From contig CM022673.1 of the NCBI GenBank assembly GCA_012295275.1, positions 15,597,810 through 15,631,309 of the forward strand: a stretch of DNA of 33,500 bases. The letters are read 5' to 3'. Made by a program: the position numbers and the translations under genes. This document shows positions 1 to 8,850 of the stretch, piece by piece. Under the pieces are notes generated by a model. That model searched no databases. It was given only the letters and a program-made list of their open reading frames with translations, and was not told the origin of the DNA. The stretch comes from Chrysomallon squamiferum. Taxonomy: Eukaryota > Mollusca > Gastropoda > Neomphalida > Peltospiridae. The first letter of the stretch is position 1. Every line of letters starts with the position of its first letter.

Positions 1-645
1 TTCAGTATTTTCGATTTTAATTTATTTGGTAAAATAATTTACATCATTCGTTATAAATAAACAAAACAAATACTAACGAGCCACCGAGGATAACACATAA
101 AAACAAACAAACAAACAAACAAACAAACAAACTAAATAAATAAATAACCAACGCAAACTATTTATCACTGTGTGTACTGACTCAGATTGACTAGAAAACA
201 ACTAAATTGCAGAACATATAATAGTAATGATGTTTACGTTAATATATTATGTAAATATTTTGATTTTGCATATCTAATTTAGTGTACAAATATTTTTGAA
301 CTCTGATTTAAACTATTTTTAGTTCTACAATGTTTCCTTAAGAGCTAGAACCAAAACTGTATATTATTAGAATCTTGAAACATCAATCATTCAAGCTGTA
401 CTATGACTGTATTGAACCATTTCTATTTCACTTTTCATATATTCGGGTGCTCTATCATTGGTGATATTATACATGTGTCCTAATTTCATTTGTTATATTC
501 TGTACTTCACTTTAAGTTTACTGTATTGAAAATGGGTTCTAGATGGAGGATTTAACATGTACCTAACGATTTTATTTTGTGTCTGTGAGACTGAGCATTT
601 TATGGCTCAATTCGCAACATTGGTCGTGGTGATTTTGACTTGTTT
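1..645. other. Unit 1 left flank, no gene seen
   Basis: AT-rich DNA matching 13747-14570 of unit 2. It contains an (AAAC)n/(TAAA)n run at about 103-146. The matching part of unit 2 contains a further 0.2 kb of A-rich and (ATT)n sequence. No open frame with a recognisable product was found. Confidence 0.7.
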
Positions 646-732
646 TATTTTTATTACTATTTCTGAATACCGTAAATCTGAACTCCAAAAAAATTCAATA
701 TGCTAAATTTTTTCAAAGCTCAGACGGATGAC
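646..732 (+). pseudogene. Remnant site of the lost acidic exon in unit 1
   Basis: Positions 646-713 are 68 bases without similarity to unit 2, replacing 14571-15864 there. From 714 the similarity resumes (caaag, then cagacgga) and the former donor is still visible as gatgac|gtaaaagag at 733. Thus the body of the acidic exon was lost (or never gained) while its 3' edge is preserved. Confidence 0.65.
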
Positions 733-1574
733 GTAAAAGAGTAAAATAATTTATAGTCTAGTAATAACTATCATTCAGACTAGCTCTGTATCAATAAACA
801 AACATCTTCCTGATCTAATAACGGTACAGTAATACCTCGCTTCCATGGCATAAAAACTAAAAGTGCGGATGTCATTGGATTCAGAACCAAAGGTTTGTTA
901 TTTTCTTATGGTATTTCTTACTTGTGTGTGTATGTATATCTGTTGTAATGCTGTGTTAACATTTCAGATGTCTGTTTTATTTTTATAATAACTACATTAA
1001 AGTTATAGAACTTTACAGAAGCATGTAGAATAAAATTTTAAAAAAATAAAACATTTCATACTGTTGAAGCTTTCTGTTTATTAGATTTTTTCTTACATGA
1101 TTAATGCTGATATTCAATATTACAAAATTTGTGTATTTATACACAGAGACACTGACATTGTACATGCACACAGACACACAAGTCTGGAAATAATTTATGG
1201 TCTCAGACAGACAATTTGTGACTAACATAAATGAAAATGTACCTGTCAGATTGATGAAGATAAAATTTGTCAGTAATGAATTAAATGATTTGAAGTTTTA
1301 TGATGGTAGTTATATTTTCCCGTTGATATGATCGAGTAAATATTATTGAGTTAAGCAACATTCAGGATTTAAACAGTCATTGATGTCTGAATCAGACAGA
1401 AAACCAAATAAATTGTCATGGTTATTTGAACTTTTTGATACATTACCACAACAGTTTTACATCTACTTAAAGTGACTAATTTTTCTAATAATGAAATAAT
1501 TTTCTCTGACACATTATCTTCATGAAAACATGTGACAATAATTTTATATTGATATGGTCTGACCACACAAAATT

Positions 1575-1758
1575 TCAGATGTCTTGGCTTTTTTTTTTTT
1601 TTTTTTTAATAATAACTACATTAAAGTTATAGAACTTTACAGAAACATGTAGAATAAAAATAATATATTGCAAATTTTCATCTTTTGAGGCTTTCTGAAT
1701 CAGATAGAAAACCAAATAAATTGTAATGGTCATTTGAACTTTTAGATACATTACCACT
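1575..1758. repeat. Chimeric local duplication shared by both units
   Basis: The piece aactacattaaagttatag...catgtagaataaaa occurs at about 987-1035 and again at about 1613-1658, and the piece gaaaaccaaataaattgt occurs at about 1399 and 1708. The same arrangement is present in unit 2 near 16378-17130, so it predates the segmental duplication. Confidence 0.7.
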
Positions 1759-2697
1759 GCGGTCACACCACACAATATTATAGGCTGCGGTGAAAGTATT
1801 ATTGTTTTTTTTTTTGTCTTTGTTTTTCAATAAGGTCTTAGATTAATTTGTGCTGTTGATTTCTTGAAATTTCATATTATATAGTGATACCATCTGATAC
1901 CTTTCTAGTGAAATTCTAAACGCTAATGATTTCATGTCATTGGGTTGGCATAAATGTCTATTAAAAGTGAAGCAGAAACTCACCTGGTCAAATTTAAATG
2001 GATTCTGGATTCAGTTTCGTATGTGTCAAAACTGTTAGAAATATGCCTTTTTAAACATACAGCATCCAACTGATTGAGCATAGAAATACTTCATTTTTTT
2101 CTTCAAATTATTACTGAATTACAAATCTCTATCAGGCAGTGACAGTGACCAAACATTTATTTCCAGGCTTATTGCATATTAACTGAATTTTTTGTTTTGT
2201 TTATACGTATTAACTGAAACCATTAGACACTTTTGTCTGGAAATTAATTATATCCAGTTAATAGTGACCTGGTCAAAACTGTTAATGTGTGTATTACATG
2301 ATGTAGGTGTAATGTTATTTCTTGGCTTGACTCAGTTGCATGTGTCTTTTCCAATCTTTGTATGCTATATATACATGACATATATATGTATATACTGTGT
2401 GTATTATATAATTCGAGAAATGAAGCTATGAGGAAGTTTAGCAAGGCATTAGATAATGTGAAAGTAATTTATTTTATGTTGCTCAGTGATGTAACTTTCA
2501 TTTAAACTACACAATGTACCATTTATAATTTACAATTAAAAAAAAAATAATATCTGCGGTAATTGTTCAAACTACATACCAAATGTTTCGAAATTTCTTA
2601 AAAGATTCTTATCTTTTTGTGATTTTAGTCTGACTTCGTTATAAGAATTTCTTTAAATTTCTTATCTTGCTGATTCCACTAGCTTTCAGATTCTCAG

Positions 2698-2835
2698 AAT
2701 TCAGTGGAGAAACATGGTTCTAAATTTTGGTTTCAACTGTTGAAGACCATTGGGTGTTACATTATCTGTGGTTCTAAAAATGTAATGTTGAGTGTTTGGC
2801 AATTACTTGGGTATGGATACAACCTACTTCTGAAT
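2698..2835 (+). CDS. Candidate cassette exon, unit 1 counterpart
   Basis: Same position and splice signals as 18046-18210: acceptor ttctcag|aat and donor ctgaat|gtaagt. Forty-six codons are open, including KFWFQLLKTIGCYIICG and VMLSVWQLLGYGYNLLLN. The unit 2 version has an extra 24-base piece made partly by repeating cagaattcagt, plus one more codon. Unproven as a transcript. Confidence 0.25.
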
Positions 2836-3214
2836 GTAAGTGTATTTTTTCACCGATATTGGTGAAACTAGTTGAAAGTCTTTTTTTATTCTGGCTGCAA
2901 ATGGGGTAATATTACTCAAATGTTTGATTAACAGCTTTTATTGAGTTCCAAGAAATGTTTTTCTCTCAAGAAATATGTATGAATGTGTCTTGGAATTCAG
3001 ATTGCGTAACCAGATTTGTTACTTCATTCAGAGATCTGCTCCTTTTCTTTTAATCGATGAATTCAGATTGCATAACTTTGATTGTTACTTCAAATCACAT
3101 CCGCTTTTTTTTTTTTTTTAAGCTATGGAATTGAAATTGCGTAACTTTAATTATTACTACAATCATATCCGCTGTTTTTATTGTTTCGGATAATTTTTCA
3201 ATCCATGGCGTTGT

Positions 3215-3353
3215 TATAAAAAGTGCTGGAATTTGGTAATTAGAGAGAGAAGTAAACGAAGTAAGCGAGAGCGAAGGAAACGGTCAAGACAAGAGTTCAG
3301 TTAGGTGGGGAAACCAATGTCTTTGAATGACATTGTCTTTACAGACGAGTGTG
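3215..3353 (+). pseudogene. Unit 1 counterpart of the TATA/short first exon, donor lost
   Basis: The tataaaaag box (3215) and the short frame starting at ATG 3327 are conserved, but the donor changed from ggtaagc to gataagc at 3353-3359. Together with the AG-to-AT change before 4466 this removes both splice signals of the intron that would connect this exon to the domain. Confidence 0.3.
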
Positions 3354-4465
3354 ATAAGCAATTGTCTAATCATATTTTGATAAGGTGTAATGTGCAATTA
3401 ACCTGTGTCAACAATATTTATTGTACCTAAAATTTTAAGGTTTTAAATCTGTCTTCCGTGCAGATTCTTATTTTGTCTAGGTTCCCCGCATGACCTTTCT
3501 CGTATCATTAATCACAATTACTTAAACATATGTTTTATGACTGTATAACGCATTATTATCAAGTCACCTGTATATCATAATTAAATAATTAATATGAACC
3601 TTAACTGGTGTTGTGTTTATTTGTCTAGTGGATAGATAGAACTTATTGATTTATATAGTTTGCTGTCAATTTAGCTTTTATATTCCTTGTTAGGTGGCCA
3701 TTAAAGCACCTTGTTACCCTAGACTGAGCCTTAAAAAACCCCACACAAGGTGTTTAAAGGCGTGAGCCCTGTGACACGATTTATGTCTGTATGTATGTAC
3801 GTATGGACACACTAACCAAGCACTTGCTGTTCAGTAAGAGACTAGTGATTTCTTTTAACAGTAACATTTTCAAATGTTGATGGCAGACAAATTGCAAAAT
3901 AGATAGTGCAGTTATTAGTTATTAATTACTGTTGTTGTTGTTGTTGTTGGCTGCTTCTAATTGTATTATAAATTATTAGCCTGTGTGTGTGTGTGCACTG
4001 CACATCTAGAAATGCTACATGTTGAAGTAGGCTGGCAGTTGAAAATTCCTTTCTAATGAGTAAACAGCAAACTATTAAACAATAGCTACATTAAAATGAT
4101 TAACAATATGAATGTTGCTGTACTCAGTTCAATACATATTATTATTCATTTTACATTTCACTTTCGTTGACTTTGAGCACTTCTGTAATAAAAATTACCT
4201 AGTTCATTCTTTAAATATTTTTATCAGTGATTTAGTATAATATTGGAATTGTTCTCAGTGCTGTATGGCCATCAGTTTGTCTCACTGTTTTATCAATATT
4301 AATTACACATACATATACAGACATGCACAAACACACACACACACACACACATACATTTGCTTGCAGACACATCAGACAACCTATGTAGAAAATACACTTT
4401 CTATTTAGCTTGCTCAAAGCAAGTGAGCATTGCACAGGCAGTTTAAAATCAGTTTTAATTTGCAT
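3354..4465. other. Unit 1 intron before the first domain exon
   Basis: Contains (TGT)n at about 3931-3949, (GT)n near 3981-3993 and (AC)n at about 4329-4350, plus a hairpin-forming segment at 3729-3760. No coding signal was found apart from the short frame continuing from 3317 to a stop near 3430. Confidence 0.6.
3729..3760. other. Imperfect inverted repeat (hairpin), conserved in both units
   Basis: ccttaaaaaacccc and ggtgtttaaagg can pair around a short loop; the unit 2 version (19110-19141, ccttaaaaacacc / ggtgtttaaagg) pairs slightly better. No U run or gene end follows, so no terminator role is claimed. Confidence 0.4.
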
Positions 4466-4555
4466 GTCAAAGGGGTAAACAAGAAGAAAGGAACAGCTAG
4501 TTATTATGGAAATTGGAGTGAAAGAGATACAGAGCACTACAGACGTGGTTATCCT
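4466..4555 (+). CDS. OGFR-like: OGFR-like A, domain exon 1 (defective acceptor)
   Basis: Thirty codons, ending at the donor cct|gtaaga in phase 0. It encodes the family start motif with NWSERDTEHYRRGYP, comparable to the NW...RY...YP segment of vertebrate OGFR. The matching exon of gene B has acceptor tttgcag|gtg; here the AG is AT (tttgcat|gtc), so normal recognition should fail. The next AG (4471-4472) would remove seven bases and shift the frame. Relative to gene B one codon (Phe) is missing in the RYYF segment, an in-frame change. Confidence 0.7.
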
Positions 4556-5450
4556 GTAAGAGACAAATACAGATCGTCATCCATAAATCTTGGTTTTTTT
4601 AATATTTTTAAAAATACAGATGTTGATAACCTTAATATCCAAAGATATTTGTTTCTTTTTATGTAAATGTTTCTGATAAATATGAAGATTTATTGAGAAA
4701 TATATATATATCTTTTTATTCTGTTTTCTCTGCTGTTTTTTTTTTTTTCTTTTTTTTCTTTCTTGTTTTAGTTTATATGTATGTAAGCAGTGATTTTCAT
4801 TTATATTTTGTAAAGGTTTTTGTATGATGAATTTATTAAAACAACAATATTTTATTTTATTTCAAGTAGATGTACCACTGTACCTCTTTTATGCAGCAGT
4901 TTGTCTTATATTGCCATATTTTCAATATATTAGCATTTTCTGTTACAAACTACACCTCACCAGCCCCCTCCACCAGCTCAGATAGTTGATAACTTATTTT
5001 AATCCAGCCTTTGCTATAGTCATCCCATCTGACCAAACTACAGTTCTTGGCAAATATAATCATGTATATGTTACAGTTACACTGTTATAAGTTTCAACTA
5101 TTGACAAAGTATGTGTGTTTTATAATTCAGAAGGCAGCCTAAAGTTAGCCTTAAAAAAGTTCTGTATGTATGTGATCACAATTAACAGAAGTGAAATAGT
5201 CTGATGATGCTAGCTCTGTAAACTGATCTCCTTGGTTACTGCAAATGATGTTTACTGAACATATTTTAGTGTGAAATTTTTATCATTTCTTAAGGTAACA
5301 TTAAGTGATAAATTAAATAGTTCTGATTACATCTTTTTTAATATTTATTTATTATTATTATTGTTATTTATTTTATTTTTTCCATTTTTAATTCACTTAT
5401 TATTTTATGATTTACATTATTGTTTCACTTCTCTTCTCTTTCATGCTTAG

Positions 5451-5523
5451 GGAAAAAAAGATGACAGATGGGCAGACAAGAATTTGAAGTTTTACAAAAA
5501 TAAAATAAAGTCATGTCCTAATG
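5451..5523 (+). CDS. OGFR-like: OGFR-like A, domain exon 2
   Basis: Acceptor atgcttag|gga, donor aatg|gttagt, 73 bases, phase 0 to phase 1. It encodes GKKDDRWAD followed by KNLKFYKNKIKSCPNG. The NLxFYxNxI segment is strongly typical of OGFr_N. Relative to gene B two acidic residues (the Glu before NLKFYKN and the Glu after it) are Lys, making this copy more basic. Confidence 0.88.
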
Positions 5524-5545
5524 GTTAGTTTTATTTAATGTACTT

Positions 5546-5576
<31 letters not shown>

Positions 5577-5603
5577 AATGATCTTACTCTTTTATTATTA
5601 CTG

Positions 5604-5638
<35 letters not shown>

Positions 5639-5726
5639 CACATTTGTCAAATGAATTAATCTATTCAATAAATGTATTTGGGTGTGTGTGTGAATTTGTG
5701 TAATTTTCTTTTCTAATGTATTTCAG

Positions 5727-5805
5727 GAGATTTTATTGACAAAATCCACAAACAATGGAAAGGAGACTACAGGTTGTTAGAAACACATCATGGTTACATA
5801 CAGTG
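5727..5805 (+). CDS. OGFR-like: OGFR-like A, domain exon 3
   Basis: Acceptor tatttcag|gag, donor cagtg|gtaatt, 79 bases, phase 1 to phase 2. It encodes DFIDKIHKQWKGDYRLLE followed by THHGYIQW, matching the family pattern FI..I...W...Y.LLE..H.YIQW. It lies between a (CA)n tract and a (GT)n tract in the flanking introns. Confidence 0.9.
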
Positions 5806-5868
5806 GTAATTTTTAGATAAAATTATATTTACCAGCACTGATGATTAGCAGTTTTTATTGCGTTACAA

Positions 5869-5869
5869 G

Positions 5870-5907
<38 letters not shown>
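5869..5907. repeat. (GT)n microsatellite, gene A intron
   Basis: About 18 GT units directly after domain exon 3. The matching place in unit 2 (21429-21450) has a much shorter GT run followed by TA repeats, so the locus has changed length between paralogues. Confidence 0.9.
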
Positions 5908-5909
<2 letters not shown>

Positions 5910-6135
5910 TACTTTTTTCTTCCCTTCGTTTCTTGGTGGGCAGAAACATTGTTGAGATAATGTTAATGACTATTACTTTGGAAAATATTATAGAAATTAC
6001 CTTACAGTAATTAACCCAGTTACTGATGAAGAATAAGAATCATTGTCCAAAAAGAAAAATGTAGTAAATGAATATAACCTTTATAATAATTTAAAAAATA
6101 AGAGAGAAAACTGTTTTATTTTTCTCATCCTCTAG

Positions 6136-6202
6136 GCTCTTTCCAATCAGGGAGAAGGGAATGAACTGGTATGCACAGGAATTACAACCTCATGAAGCAG
6201 AG
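6136..6202 (+). CDS. OGFR-like: OGFR-like A, domain exon 4
   Basis: Acceptor cctctag|gct, donor gcagag|gtattc, 67 bases, phase 2 to phase 0. It encodes LFPIREKGMNWYAQELQP followed by HEAE, the WLFP.RE.G.NW core of the family. The Trp of GMNW is kept here and is Leu in gene B. Confidence 0.9.
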
Positions 6203-6553
6203 GTATTCTAGCATAGTCCTTTATCTACATGTCTTTTAATATCAGTTTATCCCTAATGCTGTCTCTCTCTCTCTTTGATAAGTAATTCTCCATTTCTTTC
6301 TTTCTCTATCTCTGTCTCTGTCTCTCTTGCTCCTTCTGCATGTTTCTGTCTCTCTTTATATATATATATATAACCATTTTTCTCTGTATTTACTATGTGT
6401 ATGTCAATTTCTGTTCTTGTTTCTACCTTTCTTCTTTCTTTCATCTCCCACTTCATATTCCTTCAATATCTCTCAGAAGATAAACAAATATTTATTTACT
6501 GACTGACTGACTGACTGAGTTACTGACTTATTTATTTAGTTATTATTTTATAG

Positions 6554-6702
6554 GCTATCAAAGCTGACCCAAAAGCAAAGGAAAGAGTTCTAAAATCATA
6601 TGAGATGATGTTGGATTTCTATGGAATGAAATTGCTTGATAAAACTACTGGAGAGATTGGCAGATCAGATAACTGGGAGGAACGATCAGATCATTTGAAT
6701 CG
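6554..6702 (+). CDS. OGFR-like: OGFR-like A, domain exon 5
   Basis: Acceptor ttttatag|gct, donor aatcg|gtaata, 149 bases, phase 0 to phase 2. It encodes AIKADPKAKERVLKSYEM, then MLDFYGMKLLDKTTGEIG and RSDNWEERSDHLN. The SYEMMLDFYG...D..TG..GR segment is the central part of OGFr_N. Apart from the split last codon (Arg here, His in gene B) the peptide equals that of gene B; the only other base change noted (ttg to ctg) is silent, which argues for past selection. Confidence 0.92.
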
Positions 6703-6949
6703 GTAATATATTTATTAAAACATTTCAGATAGTATAATTATCTTTTGTATCATTCAGATTTGTTGTTTTCTTCATTATTTTACTTAAATTATTATTTATT
6801 GTGAGCAAAGGTTGGTCTGTGTGGAAATATCTTTCCTTTTTTATCATTATTATTGTGGGGTTTTATTTATTTTTTTTATTTTTTTTATATTACTTACTAA
6901 AGGTACATTTTAGTACCAGTTGATAAAAAAAAAAAAGGTTTGAGCCAGG

Positions 6950-7500
6950 TAAAGTTAATAAAATTCTGCCTGAATAAATACAGCTGTTTTAATGTCACCT
7001 CATACCATTTTAACACGAAGTGTTTTTGAATATAATGTTGTTATTATTTATTTATTTATTGTATCAATGTTGAAAACAACAGGTTATTTTTCTAAATTTT
7101 TCTAAATTTTTAAATTTATTTATCATTAATATGTTTACTTCTTAATATTTTTTTAAATGACTTTTTATTATATTTAAATTGTAATATTTATTTTCACATT
7201 ATTTTGATAATTATTATACTGATAATGATAATAATAATAATGGTAAACCAGTTAAAATTTTGAATGAGGTAAAGTTATTAAAATTCTATGTGAATAAATA
7301 CAACTATTTTAATGTCACCTCATACCATTTTAACATGAAATATTTTTGAAGAGAATGTTATTATTATTTAGTTAATTAGTTAGTTTTATATTTAAATTTA
7401 TTTTCCATTAATATGTTTATTAAATATTTCTTTGAATCTCTTTTTAATATATTTAAATGTACTATTTATTTTCACATTATTTTAATAATTATTGCAATAA
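6950..7500. repeat. Two-copy tandem duplication inside the gene A last intron
   Basis: The run aaagttaataaaattctgcctgaataaataca (split across 6951-6982) recurs near 7268-7300, and aatgtcacctcataccattttaacac recurs near 7311-7336, followed in both cases by similar T-rich sequence ending in ttattttcacattat. In unit 2 only one copy is apparent near 22530-22790. Confidence 0.6.
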
Positions 7501-7702
7501 TAATGATAATAATAGCAAGAACAACAATAATAATAATAACAAATAACAGTGAAAAGTAATTTCACAGTGTTGAAAAAATAATAATAATAACTGCAAACCA
7601 GTTAAAATTTAATTATTCCAAACTACTGTAATAAATAATTAGCAAATCTGAAGATGTTACGACTATCACTATTCAGTCCCCATGCAGTCATGCAGTGTAT
7701 GT

Positions 7703-7888
7703 ACACACTGAATAATCAATTTACTGACATTTGAAACATTTTTATCTACTATTTCAAAAGTCACAAATACTCTAAGAATGCTCTTCACATCCCACCACTA
7801 AACCCACTAACAGCCACATAATGCTTTTTTCACTGCACATTGTCAAGTACTCTTCAGTGAAACTTCTTTGTGATATTAGTTTGTTTAG
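7703..7888 (-). repeat. Micro-inverted segment, unit 1 side
   Basis: This stretch is the reverse complement of about 23098-23312 in unit 2. For example atgcttttttcactgcacat here matches the complement of atgtgcagtgaaaaaagcat there. Flanking sequence on both sides is collinear between the units, so the segment flipped (or entered in opposite orientation) after duplication. Unit 2 has about 31 extra bases inside. Confidence 0.85.
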
Positions 7889-7943
7889 TATATATATATT
7901 TATTTATTCATTCATTTATTTACTAACTCTTTTCCCTTTTCAG

Positions 7944-8184
7944 TTCATACCACGACTATCTACGAATAACTCGTATTCTGAAGTCACTGGGACAAATGGG
8001 TTTTGAAGGTTTTCAAGCTCCATTTGTCAAGTTCATTCTTCATGAGTGTTTTGAAGAAAAGTCTCTAAATGATCGAATACTTACCAGTTGTTCGAATTAT
8101 TGGGTAGGAACTATCAAAGATGATGATGAAAGAAATAGACTGACAGAACTAATAGACAAAACAATGGTTGAGAATGTTTCTTAA
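7944..8184 (+). CDS. OGFR-like: OGFR-like A, domain exon 6 and stop
   Basis: Acceptor cttttcag|ttc, then 80 codons to a TAA at 8182-8184. It encodes SYHDYLRITRILKSLGQMG, then FEGFQAPFVKFILHECFEE, NYWVGTIKDDDERNRLTELI and a tail MVENVS. LRITRILKSLG...F..FQAP.V.F.L.E is the most recognisable family signature. Gene B and vertebrate proteins have ELG where this copy has QMG. The protein stops soon after the conserved domain, with no long C-terminal repeat region like that of human OGFR. Confidence 0.92.
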
Positions 8185-8389
8185 AATAACCATACAAAAA
8201 CAAAATGACAGTTATTTTTGTAATAGTGTTATTACTGAAAAGAAAAGTAGCAGTAAAGTAGATACGAATGATCATAAAAATAATATATGATATTATAAAA
8301 AATGCTTTTAGAAATAACTTAAAATAATATAACTAAAAGAAAAGAAAACACTAATTCTTATTATAACACATAATGATGTTAAAAATGTA
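8131..8389 (+). repeat. Local duplication source: end of gene A coding exon plus 3' flank
   Basis: This stretch, from agaaatagactgacag through the stop codon into the 3' flank, recurs at 8623-8850. Confidence 0.85.
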
Positions 8390-8594
8390 AAACAGGAATG
8401 ATTTATGAAATAATATATATATATATATAAATGAATTCTTATTATAATAACATATACTTAAACACAAATGGTAGGATAAAAATAGGATACTTAATAATGT
8501 GATGTGATATGTGTGTGCATGGATATTTACTGAAACTGTTGGGTTCCATCCCAAGCAAAATACATTATGAATTAATTTTTAATTAAAAGATGCC

Positions 8595-8600
8595 AATAAA
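8595..8600 (+). promoter_or_regulatory. Candidate polyadenylation signal of gene A
   Basis: A canonical AATAAA lies about 410 bases after the gene A stop codon. In unit 2 the corresponding bases read caatgatg, so the signal is specific to unit 1. In AT-rich DNA such hexamers are frequent by chance. Confidence 0.35.
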
Positions 8601-8622
8601 ATATGTAATGGATTATTGCACA

Positions 8623-8850
8623 AGAAATAGACTGACAGCTCTAATAGACAAAACAATGGTAGGGAATGTTTCTTAAATAACAACACAAAAACAAAATGAC
8701 AGTTATTTTTGTAATAAGTATGAATGATCATAAAAATAATATATATTATTAAAAAATTATTTTAGAAATAACTTACAATAACATAACTAAAAGGAAAAAA
8801 CCCACACTAATTCTTATGAAAATCACACGTAATAATGTTGTTAAAAATGT
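8623..8850 (+). pseudogene. Duplicated 3' end of gene A terminal exon
   Basis: A second copy of 8131-8389, lacking about 40 internal bases. It still reads RNRLTALIDKTMVGNVS and a TAA stop, copying the end of the OGFR-like protein. It has no acceptor of its own and is absent from unit 2, where the flanks (tgccaat...gattattgcaca) continue into different sequence. It arose after the segmental duplication or was lost from unit 2. Confidence 0.8.

Larger units (their letters stand above)
894..3214. other. Unit 1 intron-like stretch with internal repeats
   Basis: Corresponds to 16282-18600 of unit 2. It contains an old local duplication (about 963-1075 related to 1575-1700, and 1386-1450 related to 1694-1758), poly-T runs at about 1590-1607 and 3105-3119, and the candidate cassette exon at 2698-2835. 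Short open frames here, including those rich in Y, I and V on the minus strand, carry no recognisable domain. Confidence 0.65.
6703..7943. other. Gene A last intron
   Basis: A 1.2 kb AT-rich intron with two related stretches (about 6950-7240 and 7260-7500: aaagttaat/aaattctg...aatgtcacctcatacc...), indicating local tandem duplication, several (AAT)n runs, and at 7703-7888 a segment inverted relative to gene B. No extra exon is evident. Confidence 0.6.
4466..8184 (+). pseudogene. OGFR-like: OGFR-like gene A: intact domain exons but damaged 5' end
   Basis: Six exons (4466-4555, 5451-5523, 5727-5805, 6136-6202, 6554-6702, 7944-8184) join without frame breaks into about 232 codons of the OGFr_N domain. 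Recognisable family motifs are NWSERDTEHYRRGYP, NLKFYKN, GYIQWLFPIREKGMNW, YEMMLDFYGMKLLD, and LRITRILKSLG followed by GFEGFQAPFVKF. Known family members place this domain after an acidic N-terminus. Here that N-terminus is missing: unit 1 has 68 unrelated bases at 646-713 where unit 2 has the acidic exon. The acceptor before 4466 reads tgcat and not tgcag, and an upstream donor candidate at 3354 is mutated. No in-frame ATG precedes the domain. It may be a pseudogene with a young, still open body, or a gene using an unseen first exon. Confidence 0.6.

Noticed and set aside
824-870. cagtaatacctcgcttccatgg resembling a Tigger-type terminal repeat
   Set aside because: Only about 15 bases fit from memory of such ends, no partner terminus was found nearby, and it is shared by both units as ordinary intron sequence.
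3317-3430. 37-codon frame MSLNDIVFTDECDKQLSN..., also open in unit 2
   Set aside because: Interesting because it follows a TATA candidate, but it is short. The other frame fits the splice phase better, so this frame was not listed as a gene.
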